From: Saccharopolyspora hirsuta
Lineage (GTDB): Bacteria; Actinomycetota; Actinomycetes; Mycobacteriales; Pseudonocardiaceae
Reading direction: 5' to 3'
DNA length: 64,000 nt
Assembly: GCF_008630535.1 (NCBI RefSeq)
Contig: NZ_VWPH01000013.1
Coordinates: forward strand, 1 to 64,000
Positions 9,820 to 17,452 of the stretch are shown here, piece after piece. Under the pieces are notes generated by a model. That model searched no databases, was not told the origin of the DNA, and was given only the letters and a program-made list of their open reading frames with translations. How positions within the stretch are numbered: the first letter of the stretch is position 1; every line of letters starts with the position of its first letter. Both the position numbers and the translations under genes were made by a program.

Positions 9820-10626
9820 GTGAGCCGCGTGAGCCCCGACCACCCGACCCCGACCGGCACCGCCGACGAGGCGCTGCTGGACCTGGAGCTGTCCGACCCG
9901 TCCACCCCGACCGATTCGTCGCAGGTCAGCACCCCTCTCCAGCACCACGCGCTGGACGTGGCGCCCCGCGATCCGTTCGCCGAGGAGGACCGCCCGGTGC
10001 CGCTGCCCGGCTCGACGGGCGAGCACCTCCTGCAGCAGGCCTACGGCACCGAGAAGCGGGCCCGCCGGTTCTACGACGACCAGGTGCTGGACCACCTGAA
10101 CTCGGAGATGAAGGCGTTCATCGGCCGGATGGAGCTGGCCTTCGTGGCCACCGCCGACGCCCGCGGCGAGTGCGACTCGAGCCTGCGCGCCGGTCCGCCC
10201 GGCTTCATCGAGGTGCTCGACGACCGGCACGTCTGCTACCCCGAGTACCGCGGCAACGGCGTGATGGCCAGCCTCGGCAACATCAGCGAGAACCCGCACG
10301 TCGGGATCCTGCTGGTGGACTTCGTGACCGACCTGATCGGCCTGCACCTCAACGGCAAGGCCCGCATCGTGGAGGACGCCGACCTGCGCGCGATCCACCC
10401 CGCGCTGCCCGCCGAGTTCGACCGCGGCCGCACCCCAGAGCGGTGGGTGGTGGTGCAGGTCGAGGAGGCCTACATCCACTGCCGCAAGCACATCCCGCGG
10501 ATGGTCCCGGTGCTGCGCCAGCGCACCTGGGGCACCGACGACGTCAAGCGCAAGGGCGGCGACTACTTCGCGGCCAAGGGCACCCCGCGCCCCTGGCACC
10601 GGGTGGAGCCCGTCTCCGCGAACTGA
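9820..10626 (+). CDS. pyridoxamine 5'-phosphate oxidase-fold flavin-binding protein
   Basis: A 268-residue protein whose middle (about 95-230) has the split-barrel flavin-binding fold: FIGRMELAFVATADARGECD, then SLRAGPPGFIEVLD and YRGNGVMASLGNISENPHVG, and VEEAYIHCRKHIPRM near the end. This longer PPOX-like subgroup is usually annotated as binding FMN or F420; its substrate is unknown. The first 70 residues are low-complexity and probably disordered. The GTG at 9820 is chosen because GAGAGGAAGG lies nine bases upstream; the open frame extends further back without a ribosome site. It is divergent from the flavohemoglobin, so a shared redox or stress role is possible. Confidence 0.75.
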   Translation: MSRVSPDHPTPTGTADEALLDLELSDPSTPTDSSQVSTPLQHHALDVAPRDPFAEEDRPVPLPGSTGEHLLQQAYGTEKRARRFYDDQVLDHLNSEMKAFIGRMELAFVATADARGECDSSLRAGPPGFIEVLDDRHVCYPEYRGNGVMASLGNISENPHVGILLVDFVTDLIGLHLNGKARIVEDADLRAIHPALPAEFDRGRTPERWVVVQVEEAYIHCRKHIPRMVPVLRQRTWGTDDVKRKGGDYFAAKGTPRPWHRVEPVSAN

Positions 10627-10764
10627 TCGCAACGAAGGGCCGCCGCGCGACATCGGTTCTGGGACGGCCTCCTAGAGTGGGGCGAAACGGACTAACGTGG
10701 GGCCTGGGCCTGATCGGGTGCTGCGGGTGCGCCTCCGGCAGGTGGAGGCGCGGGCGGGAGAGCT

Positions 10765-11247
10765 GTGATCGAGCAGGATGAGGCGCGGGCGACCGACGGG
10801 GTCCGCGAGGAGGGCGTGGACCGGCGCGCCGCGGCGGAGACCGTGGAGCGCGAGCTGGTGATGATGTTCCGCCGCGCCCGCAACCTCTCGACCACGGTGG
10901 CTGCGCACGTGCACCCGGACCTGGACCCGGCGTCCTACAGCCTGCTGCTGATGATCGACGACGCCGGACCGCTGCGCGGCATGGACGTGGCGGGCCGCAC
11001 CGGCCTGGACAAGTCGACGGTGAGCCGCCAGATCGCGACCCTGGTGGAGCTCGACCTCCTGGAGCGCGTCCCGGACCCGGACGACGGTCGGGCCCGCCGG
11101 ATCCAGCTGTCCGACCTGGGGCGCGAGCGCCTGGCCCAGGTGCGGGCCGAGCGCCGCAAGCACCTGCACGGCCAGTTCGCCAGCTGGACGACCCAGGACC
11201 TGAAGGACCTGGCCAGGCTCCTCGCCAAGCTCAACGCCATGATGTGA
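10765..11247 (+). CDS. MarR-family transcriptional regulator
   Basis: A 160-residue MarR protein. The winged helix is at about residues 60-125, with LRGMDVAGRTGLDKSTVSRQ as the recognition region and RVPDPDDGRARRIQLSDLG as the wing. The flanking helices would form the dimer interface. The GTG start follows GGGAGAGC. It stands alone between the PPOX gene and a perfect 15-bp terminator, so it may act on the neighbouring PPOX gene or elsewhere. It resembles the next MarR gene only at the family level. Confidence 0.85.
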   Translation: MIEQDEARATDGVREEGVDRRAAAETVERELVMMFRRARNLSTTVAAHVHPDLDPASYSLLLMIDDAGPLRGMDVAGRTGLDKSTVSRQIATLVELDLLERVPDPDDGRARRIQLSDLGRERLAQVRAERRKHLHGQFASWTTQDLKDLARLLAKLNAMM

Positions 11248-11262
11248 CGTCCTGATCCTCCG

Positions 11263-11298
11263 ATCGCCGGGGCCCGCCTGAGTGCGGGCCCCGGCGAT
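11263..11298 (+). terminator. terminator after the first marR gene
   Basis: ATCGCCGGGGCCCGC at 11263-11277 and its perfect complement at 11284-11298, with a six-base loop. Confidence 0.75.
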
Positions 11299-11405
11299 TT
11301 CGCGCGAAAGCGCCGCTTCCCCCGCCTGCGAAACGCCGATCTCGCGCGAAATCGGCGAAACGCCCCGCGCCGGAGCTGCGGGTGTTGCGGGTCACAAGCC
11401 GACAA

Positions 11406-11449
11406 GTTGCGTGCTACAACCAATTGAGGTTATGGTTGCGTGCAGCAAC
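11406..11449 (+). promoter_or_regulatory. promoter with two MarR-type operators
   Basis: Two 15-bp boxes: GTTGCGTGCTACAAC at 11406-11420 and GTTGCGTGCAGCAAC at 11435-11449, the second a perfect GTTGC-N5-GCAAC. They flank or cover a candidate promoter, TTGCGT 11407-11412 and TATGGT 11431-11436. This is most simply an autoregulatory operator for the MarR gene directly downstream. Confidence 0.7.
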
Positions 11450-11466
11450 TAAAGGATTGGGTTCGC

Positions 11467-11958
11467 ATGGGACCGAAACTCGAGACCTGCGGTGAACTGC
11501 TCCGCCCGCTCCGGGCGTTGATGGGGCTCAAGCAGGTCGCACTGCAACGGGGCCACTTCGCTGATCAGGTGCCCTACGCCGCGGCCGGGTTGCTCACCGA
11601 ACTCGTGTTCCGCGGCGAGTGCCGGGCCTCCGACCTCGCCCACCACCGCGTCGTCGACGCCTCCGTGGTGAGCCGCCAGGTGGCCCAGCTCGAACAGGCC
11701 GAGCTGATCAGCCGCCGACCCGACCCCGCCGACCGGCGGGTGTCGCTGCTGCGCGCCACCCCCGAGGGCGAGCGCGCGGTGGCCGAACTGGAGCGCAAGA
11801 AGGCGGAGTGGATCGCCGGTGCGCTGGGGAACTGGGAGGACGCGGAGGTCCGCGAGCTCACCCGGCTGCTGGGGGAAGCGATGGACGACATCCGCCGCCA
11901 CACGATCGACGAGGGGATCTGCCACGCAGACCCCGCTACCAGGGAAGGAACTCGATGA
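11467..11958 (+). CDS. MarR-family regulator of the adjacent MFS exporter
   Basis: A 163-residue MarR protein. The winged helix is near residues 45-110: CRASDLAHHRVVDASVVSRQ, then RRPDPADRRVSLLRATPEG. An open frame starts at a GTG at 11440, but that codon lies within the second operator box and near the predicted transcription start, so the ATG at 11467, behind AAAGGA, is preferred. The stop overlaps the ATG of the MFS exporter in ATGA. The arrangement of operator boxes, regulator and exporter is the standard MarR-controlled efflux operon; the inducer is unknown. Confidence 0.85.
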   Translation: MGPKLETCGELLRPLRALMGLKQVALQRGHFADQVPYAAAGLLTELVFRGECRASDLAHHRVVDASVVSRQVAQLEQAELISRRPDPADRRVSLLRATPEGERAVAELERKKAEWIAGALGNWEDAEVRELTRLLGEAMDDIRRHTIDEGICHADPATREGTR

Positions 11959-14552
11959 CGAGCTCGACGGAGGCGGTGCGGGACGCACCGGCCCGGCGGG
12001 ATGCGCGCGGGTCCGCCGATGAATCGCCGATGACGCATCGGCAGATCATGGAGGCGATGTCCGGGCTGATGTTGGCGCTGCTGGTCGCCATCCTCAGCTC
12101 GACCATCGTCTCCAACGCGCTGCCGCGCATCATCGCCGACCTGGACGGAACCCAGGGCCAGTACACGTGGGTGGTCACGGCGATGCTGCTGACCTCCACC
12201 GCGTCCACCCCGATCTGGGGCAAGCTCTCCGACCTGTTCAGCAAGAAGCTGCTCTACCAGCTCGCGATCGTGATCTTCACGGTCGGCTCGGTGGCCGGCG
12301 GGTTCGCGCAGTCGATGGAGACGCTGATCGGCTTCCGCGCCCTGCAGGGCATCGGCATGGGCGGTCTGCAGGCGCTGATCCAGGTCGTGATCGCGGCCAT
12401 GGTCTCGCCGCGCGACCGCGGTCGCTACAGCGGTTACATCGGCGCCACGTTCGCGGTGGCCACGGTCAGCGGCCCGCTGGTCGGCGGGGTCATCGTGGAC
12501 ACCTCCTGGCTGGGCTGGCGCTGGTGCTTCTGGGTCACCGTGCCGATCGCGGTGATCGCGTTCATCGTGCTCGGCCGCACGCTGAAGCTGCCGGTCATCA
12601 AGCGGCCGGTCAAGATCGACTGGTTCGGCGCGCTGTTCCTGGTCGGCGGCGTGAGCCTGCTGCTGGTGTGGGTCTCGCTGGCGGGCAAGTCCTTCGACTG
12701 GTGGTCGGCGGAGACCGCGGCCTACGTCGGCGGCGGCGTGGTGGCGCTGATCATCGCGGTGATCATCGAGTCGCGGGTCAGCGAGCCGATCGTGCCGCTG
12801 CGGATGTTCCGCAACCCCACGGTCACCCTGGCCACCATCGGCACCGTCGCGGTCGGCACCGCGATGTTCGGCGGCTCGGTGTTCCTGGGCCAGTACTTCC
12901 AGATCTCGCGCAGCATGACGCCCACCGAGGCCGGGCTGATGACGCTGCCGATGGTCGGCGGGATGTTCCTGTCCTCGACCGTCTCCGGTCAGGTGATCTC
13001 CCGGATCACCGGAAAGATCAAGCCGTTCCTGGTGGCCGGGGCGGTCGTGATGGTCGCGGCGATGTACCTGCTGAGCACCATGGACCACGAGACGAACCTG
13101 TGGTTGGTCGGCGTCTACCTGTTCCTGATGGGCACCGGCGTCGGCATGCTGATGCAGAACCTGGTGCTGGCGGTGCAGAACGCGACCAGCGCCCGGGACA
13201 TGGGGTCGGTGACCTCGGTGGTCACCTTCTTCCGGACCCTGGGCGGTTCGGCGGGCGTCTCGGTGCTCGGCGCGGTGCTGGCCACCCGCGTGTCGGACTA
13301 CATCGTGCAGGGCCTGGCCAAGATCCCCGGCGCCGCGCAGGCGGCCGGTGGCAGCGGCGGCGGCTCGCTGGACGTCGGCAGCCTGCCCGAACCGATCCAG
13401 GTCATCGTGCGGGCCGCCTACGGCGACGCGATCGGCGACATCTTCTTCATCTCCGCCTGCATCGCGGTGGTCACCTTCCTGGCGGTGCTGTTCGTGCGGG
13501 AGACCCCGCTGCGGACCACGATCGACAGTCACGAGGAAAGGGAGGCGGTTGCGGTGGCCGCGCACGAGGACGCTGTGGACAACCCCACCCGTCCTGTGGA
13601 CAACTCGACGGTGACCGGTGCCGCGGTCAACGGCTCTCCGCTGGTTGGGGACCCCGGCCCGCGCACCGCGCGACTGGCCGCCGAGCCTGTGGACAACTCT
13701 GTGGACAGGCGCTCCGAGGCCTGGTCAGAGCCGGTGTCGCCGCGCCGCTACGCAACCAACGGCAGGCATCTGGCAGGTGAAATCGGCGGCGACGGGCTGT
13801 TCGTGCACGGCACCGTGCAGGACTCGGTCGGCAGCCCGGTGCCCGGGGTGGTGCTCACCCTCACCGACGCCAACGGGCGGCAGGTCGAGCGGGCCCGCAC
13901 CGACCAGGACGGCCAGTTCCGGCTGGCGGTCACCCACGGCGGCACCTACGTGCTGATCGCCTCCGGCGGCAGCTACCAGCCCACCGCGTCGATGGTGGTG
14001 GTCGGCGACCGCCCGGTGCGCCACGACGTCCAGCTGCTCGGCGCCGGTCGGCTCGTCGGCCTGGTGCACGTCGGCGGCGTCGGGGTCGGCGGGGCGATGG
14101 TGGTGCTCACCGACGTGCGGGGCGAGGTCGTGGCCACCACGGCGACCGCCGCGGACGGGCACTACGCGTTCGGCGACCTGGTCGGCGGCTCGTACGCGCT
14201 GACCGTCACCGCGCCGAACTACCGGCCGGTGGCCAACTCGGTGACGGTGACCGACGGCGAGCAGACCACGGCCGACGTGGTGCTGCAGAGCGGGGCGCAG
14301 CTGACCGGCGTGGTCCGGTCGGCCAGCCTCGGGGTCGCGGTGCCGGACGCGCGGGTCACCCTGCTGAACTCCGGCGGGGCGGTCGTCGGCGCGGCCACCA
14401 CCGACATCGACGGCAACTACACGTTCACCGACCTGCCCGACGGCGAGTACACGGTGATCGCCACCGGCTACCCGCCGGTCGCCACGTCGCTGCAGCTCTC
14501 CGGCGAGACGAGCACCCACGACGTGGAGCTCGGCTACCCGGACGCCGACTGA
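11955..14552 (+). CDS. DHA2-type MFS drug exporter fused to three carboxypeptidase-regulatory-like domains
   Basis: An 865-residue fusion. Residues 30-515 form a 14-helix major facilitator of the drug:H+ antiporter-2 type, with TWVVTAMLLTSTASTPIWGK and FRALQGIGMGGLQALIQVV, and SGPLVGGVIVD as the antiporter motif. A polar linker (about 520-610) contains three PVDN repeats. Residues 617-865 are three beta-sandwich domains of the CRR type, each with a D-G-x-Y/F-x-F core (DQDGQFRLAVTHGG, ADGHYAFGDLVGG, DIDGNYTFTDLPDG). The tail should fold as a compact array; which face of the membrane it occupies cannot be told. The start overlaps the MarR stop. The next gene has the same kind of domain. Confidence 0.85.
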   Translation: MTSSTEAVRDAPARRDARGSADESPMTHRQIMEAMSGLMLALLVAILSSTIVSNALPRIIADLDGTQGQYTWVVTAMLLTSTASTPIWGKLSDLFSKKLLYQLAIVIFTVGSVAGGFAQSMETLIGFRALQGIGMGGLQALIQVVIAAMVSPRDRGRYSGYIGATFAVATVSGPLVGGVIVDTSWLGWRWCFWVTVPIAVIAFIVLGRTLKLPVIKRPVKIDWFGALFLVGGVSLLLVWVSLAGKSFDWWSAETAAYVGGGVVALIIAVIIESRVSEPIVPLRMFRNPTVTLATIGTVAVGTAMFGGSVFLGQYFQISRSMTPTEAGLMTLPMVGGMFLSSTVSGQVISRITGKIKPFLVAGAVVMVAAMYLLSTMDHETNLWLVGVYLFLMGTGVGMLMQNLVLAVQNATSARDMGSVTSVVTFFRTLGGSAGVSVLGAVLATRVSDYIVQGLAKIPGAAQAAGGSGGGSLDVGSLPEPIQVIVRAAYGDAIGDIFFISACIAVVTFLAVLFVRETPLRTTIDSHEEREAVAVAAHEDAVDNPTRPVDNSTVTGAAVNGSPLVGDPGPRTARLAAEPVDNSVDRRSEAWSEPVSPRRYATNGRHLAGEIGGDGLFVHGTVQDSVGSPVPGVVLTLTDANGRQVERARTDQDGQFRLAVTHGGTYVLIASGGSYQPTASMVVVGDRPVRHDVQLLGAGRLVGLVHVGGVGVGGAMVVLTDVRGEVVATTATAADGHYAFGDLVGGSYALTVTAPNYRPVANSVTVTDGEQTTADVVLQSGAQLTGVVRSASLGVAVPDARVTLLNSGGAVVGAATTDIDGNYTFTDLPDGEYTVIATGYPPVATSLQLSGETSTHDVELGYPDAD
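13574..13708. other. cluster of DnaA-box-like 9-mers inside the exporter gene
   Basis: TGTGGACAA, the complement of the actinobacterial DnaA box TTGTCCACA, occurs exactly at 13574-13582, 13595-13603 and 13688-13696. A one-mismatch copy, TGTGGACAG, is at 13700-13708. All lie in the linker-coding stretch and encode repeated Val-Asp-Asn or Val-Asp. This may be coincidence of a repeated peptide. Confidence 0.35.
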
Positions 14553-14563
14553 GCAGCGAGAAA

Positions 14564-14774
14564 CCCGTCTGACGAACTCGTTTTGCGCGGCGGTGCCGGT
14601 AGCGGAACCTCAGACGCCGCCTGGCTGCGGGATCCCGTTGTCCAACACACGGCGAACGGGCTGTCCTCGCCAGGCGACGTCTGAGAACCCGCGGCGGTGC
14701 GAGTTGCGAGGGTGGGTTGAAGCGGCTGCGCCGCTTCAAAAGCCAAAGATCAAAAGCGGGTTCGAAAGCAGACT
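14564..14774 (+). repeat. R1 structured repeat, copy B
   Basis: The most diverged full copy. Stems: CAGACG with CGTCTG (about 14611-14616 and 14678-14683), CCCGTT 14634-14639 with AACGGG 14655-14660, and TTGAAGCGG 14717-14725 with CCGCTTCAA 14731-14739. An outer stem pairs the CTGACGAACTCGTTTT region with AAAAGCGGGTTCG. The paired sequences differ from those in the other copies but remain complementary. The repeat ends two bases before the ribosome site of the YceI gene. Confidence 0.8.
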
Positions 14775-14791
14775 CTGAGGAGATGTTCTGG

Positions 14792-15637
14792 ATGGACCTC
14801 GGCCAACAGCAGGTCGACACGACCGGCGTCGGAACCGGCGCGGTCACCGCGACGGTCCGCGGCGGTGACGGCTGGCCGGTCCCGGAGGCGGTGCTGACCG
14901 TCATCGACGGCACCGGCACCCAGGTCGCCCGCGTGCAGGGCGACGCGCAGGGTTCGGTGGTCGCCGCCGGGCTGAAGGCCGGTGCCTACACCGCGATCGT
15001 CACGGCGGTGGGGCACGAACCGGTCGCGCGCACCACGCTGGTGCACGACGGGACGGCCGCCACGCTCGGCGAGGTCGAGCTGCGCCGCGCGGGCGGGGCG
15101 GACCTGCCCGCGCCGGGGTTGTGGCGGATCGACCCGGTGCACTCGTCGATTCAGGTGACCGCCCGGCACCTGGGGATCAGCAGCATCCGCGGGCGGTTCA
15201 ACGAGTTCGCCGGGGAGATCCGCATCGGCAACCCGATCGAATCGTCCACAGTGGAGGCGACGATCGTCGCGGCGAGCATCGACACGGCCAACGGGATGCG
15301 CGACGACCACCTGCGCAACGCGGACTTCCTGGACGTCGAGAAGCACCCGCAGATCACCTTCCGCTCCACCGCGCTGCGCCCGCGCGGCGGCGACCGCTGG
15401 GACCTGGACGGCGAGCTGACGCTGTGCGGCCTGACCCGCCCGGTGCGCCTCGACACCCGCTTCGCCGGTGTCGGCCCGGACCCGTGGGGCGGCACCCGCG
15501 CCTCGGCGACGGCGACGACCCAGCTCCGCCGCGAGGACTTCGCGATGAACTTCAACCAGGCCCTGCAGACGGGCATCGCAGCCATCGGCACGACCCTCAA
15601 GGTCGAGATCGACATCCAGGCCGTCCGCGAGGACTGA
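14792..15637 (+). CDS. YceI-family protein with N-terminal carboxypeptidase-regulatory-like domain
   Basis: A 281-residue protein. Residues 10-95 are one CRR beta-sandwich (GDGWPVPEAVLTVIDGTGTQ, VAAGLKAGAYTAIVTAVGHE), similar to those fused to the exporter upstream. Residues 108-280 are a YceI domain: GLWRIDPVHSSIQVTARHLG, DFLDVEKHPQITFRST, LTLCGLTRPVRL. YceI proteins are lipocalin-like barrels that bind isoprenoid lipids. No signal peptide is seen. The open frame extends into repeat R1-B, but GAGGAG at 14777-14782 sits nine bases before the ATG at 14792, which is therefore the start. It is probably co-transcribed with the exporter. Confidence 0.85.
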   Translation: MDLGQQQVDTTGVGTGAVTATVRGGDGWPVPEAVLTVIDGTGTQVARVQGDAQGSVVAAGLKAGAYTAIVTAVGHEPVARTTLVHDGTAATLGEVELRRAGGADLPAPGLWRIDPVHSSIQVTARHLGISSIRGRFNEFAGEIRIGNPIESSTVEATIVAASIDTANGMRDDHLRNADFLDVEKHPQITFRSTALRPRGGDRWDLDGELTLCGLTRPVRLDTRFAGVGPDPWGGTRASATATTQLRREDFAMNFNQALQTGIAAIGTTLKVEIDIQAVRED

Positions 15638-15639
15638 GT

Positions 15640-15681
15640 CGTGAGCGGCGATGGCCGCAAGGGCGACCATCGCCGCTCACG
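15640..15681. terminator. bidirectional terminator between convergent genes
   Basis: CGTGAGCGGCGATGG at 15640-15654 and its perfect complement at 15667-15681. The same 15-base stem is found after clpB at 20045-20079 with a different loop. Confidence 0.8.
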
Positions 15682-15686
15682 AGGGG

Positions 15687-17255
15687 TCAGACCTTCTCGG
15701 GTTTCTCGGCCTTGGTGACCTCGCCGGTGCGGAGCTTCTCGCGGTAGGACGCCAGCTCCTTCTTCACCACCGGGATCATGATGTACAGGCCCAGGATGTT
15801 GAACAGCGCCAGCGCGAACAGCACCGCGTCGGCGAAGTCCAGCACGCTGCCCAGCGTCAGCACCGAGCCCACCACGGTGAACGCGCAGAACACCACGTTG
15901 TAGACGCGCTCCTTGGTCCTGCTCTTGCCGAACAGGAACAGCCACGCCCGCTGGCCGTAGTAGCCCCAGGTGATGATGGTGGAGATCGCGAACAGCGCCA
16001 CCGCCACGGTCAGCACGTACGGGAACCACGGCAGCACGGTGGCGAAGGACTCCGAGGTGACCGTGACGCCGTCCGGGGTGTCGCCGCCGTTGAGCACGGT
16101 CTGCTGCGCGTCGGTCCAGAACTGGGTCTTGGCGATGACGATGGTCAGCGCCGTCATGGTGCACACGATGACCGTGTCGATGAACGGCTCCAGCAGCGCG
16201 ACCAGGCCCTCGGTGGCCGGGTGCTTGGTCTTCACCGCCGAGTGCGCGATCGGCGCCGAGCCGAGCCCGGCCTCGTTGGAGAACGCGGCGCGCTGGAAGC
16301 CGACGATCAGCACGCCGATCAGCCCGCCGAACCCGGCCTCCGGGGTGAACGCGCCGGAGATGATCTCGCCGATCGCGCTGGGGATCGTGTCGTAGTTGAC
16401 GCCGATGACGGTGAGGCAGGCGAGCACGTAGATCACGGCCATGGCGGGCACCAGGCGGCTGGTGACCGCGCCGATGGACTTGATGCCGCCGATGATCACC
16501 GAGCCGATCAGCACCGCCAGCAGGACGCCGAAGATCAGCGCCGCGCCGTCGGAGCCGAGCAGGCCGCTGTCGCCGCCGGTGACGTTGCGCAGCTGCGCGA
16601 AGGTCTGGTTGGCCTGGAACATGTTCCCGCCGGCGATGGCGAAGAACAGGATCATGATCGCGGCGAGCACGGCCAGCACCTTGCCCAGGCCCGCGCCGAA
16701 GGCGTTCGGGAAGCGCTCGGCGATGCCCTTGCGCAGGTAGTGCATCGGGCCGCCGGAGACGGTGCCGTCGGCGTCGATCTCCCGGTACTTCACGCCGAGG
16801 GTGCACTCGACGAACTTGGTGGCCATGCCGAGCACGCCGCAGACGATCATCCAGAAGGTCGCGCCCGCGCCGCCGACGGTCACCGCCACGCCGACGCCGG
16901 CGATGTTGCCGAGGCCGACGGTGCCGGACAGCGCCGAGGCGAGCGCCTGGAAGTGGTTGATCTCGCCGGGTTCGGACTTGTCGGTGTACTTGCCGCGGAC
17001 GAGGTCGACGGCCAGCTTGAAGGACCGGATCTGGATGAACCCGAAGACGGCGGTGAACACCGCCGCGGCGATCGCGAGCCAGGCCACGATCCACGGGAAG
17101 GTCACGCCGAAGACCGTGACCTCGCCGAAGACGATGTTGGAGAAGCCCTCCGAGATCGGGGTGAAGACCGTGTTGATCGCGTTCTCGATGCCGGAGAGCG
17201 CGCCGCCCTCTTCGGCAGCCAGGACGAGTTGATCGCCCGCTGTCGTGGTGGTCAT
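15687..17255 (-). CDS. alanine/glycine:cation symporter (AGCS family)
   Basis: A 522-residue membrane protein with about ten hydrophobic helices. Family motifs are clear: ALSGTVGLGNIAGVGVAVTV in the substrate/Na+ region, GGAGATFWMIVCGVLGMATKF, and FSNEAGLGSAPIAHSAVKTK with the conserved N-E-A-G-L-G-S. It should import alanine or glycine with Na+ or H+. The tail, beyond the last helix, is charged and rich in Lys and Glu. It is convergent with the YceI gene and divergent from clpB. Confidence 0.92.
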   Translation of the reverse strand: MTTTTAGDQLVLAAEEGGALSGIENAINTVFTPISEGFSNIVFGEVTVFGVTFPWIVAWLAIAAAVFTAVFGFIQIRSFKLAVDLVRGKYTDKSEPGEINHFQALASALSGTVGLGNIAGVGVAVTVGGAGATFWMIVCGVLGMATKFVECTLGVKYREIDADGTVSGGPMHYLRKGIAERFPNAFGAGLGKVLAVLAAIMILFFAIAGGNMFQANQTFAQLRNVTGGDSGLLGSDGAALIFGVLLAVLIGSVIIGGIKSIGAVTSRLVPAMAVIYVLACLTVIGVNYDTIPSAIGEIISGAFTPEAGFGGLIGVLIVGFQRAAFSNEAGLGSAPIAHSAVKTKHPATEGLVALLEPFIDTVIVCTMTALTIVIAKTQFWTDAQQTVLNGGDTPDGVTVTSESFATVLPWFPYVLTVAVALFAISTIITWGYYGQRAWLFLFGKSRTKERVYNVVFCAFTVVGSVLTLGSVLDFADAVLFALALFNILGLYIMIPVVKKELASYREKLRTGEVTKAEKPEKV

Positions 17256-17352
17256 GGCGGTTTAGCTAAAACGGGTGAAATGTCCCGGACAAGACCTGCT
17301 TGTCACATTCGTCGAAAATGAAACCAGTTCGTGTCGTGCGTCACGTCATCAC

Positions 17353-17373
17353 CTTGAGCGGAACTCGCTCAAC
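17353..17373. promoter_or_regulatory. HAIR operator upstream of clpB
   Basis: CTTGAGC, seven bases, then GCTCAAC: a near-perfect HspR inverted repeat. TTGACG at 17384-17389 may be the -35 box just downstream. Confidence 0.85.
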
Positions 17374-17452
17374 TTTTCTTACGTTGACGGTGTAGATGAG
17401 GCTGGTACAGGGCAAGATGTCCTGGCAGGAGCCATCGGCGACGAGGTGAGGA

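Noticed and set aside
11574-13565. 663-codon minus-strand frame opposite the MarR and MFS genes
   Set aside because: Arg/His/Asp-rich low-complexity shadow with no motif; the opposite strand has clear gene content.
14755-14775. tRNA T-arm suggested by GGTTCGAAAGC
   Set aside because: No cloverleaf or acceptor stem can be drawn; the sequence is the outer arm of R1-B.
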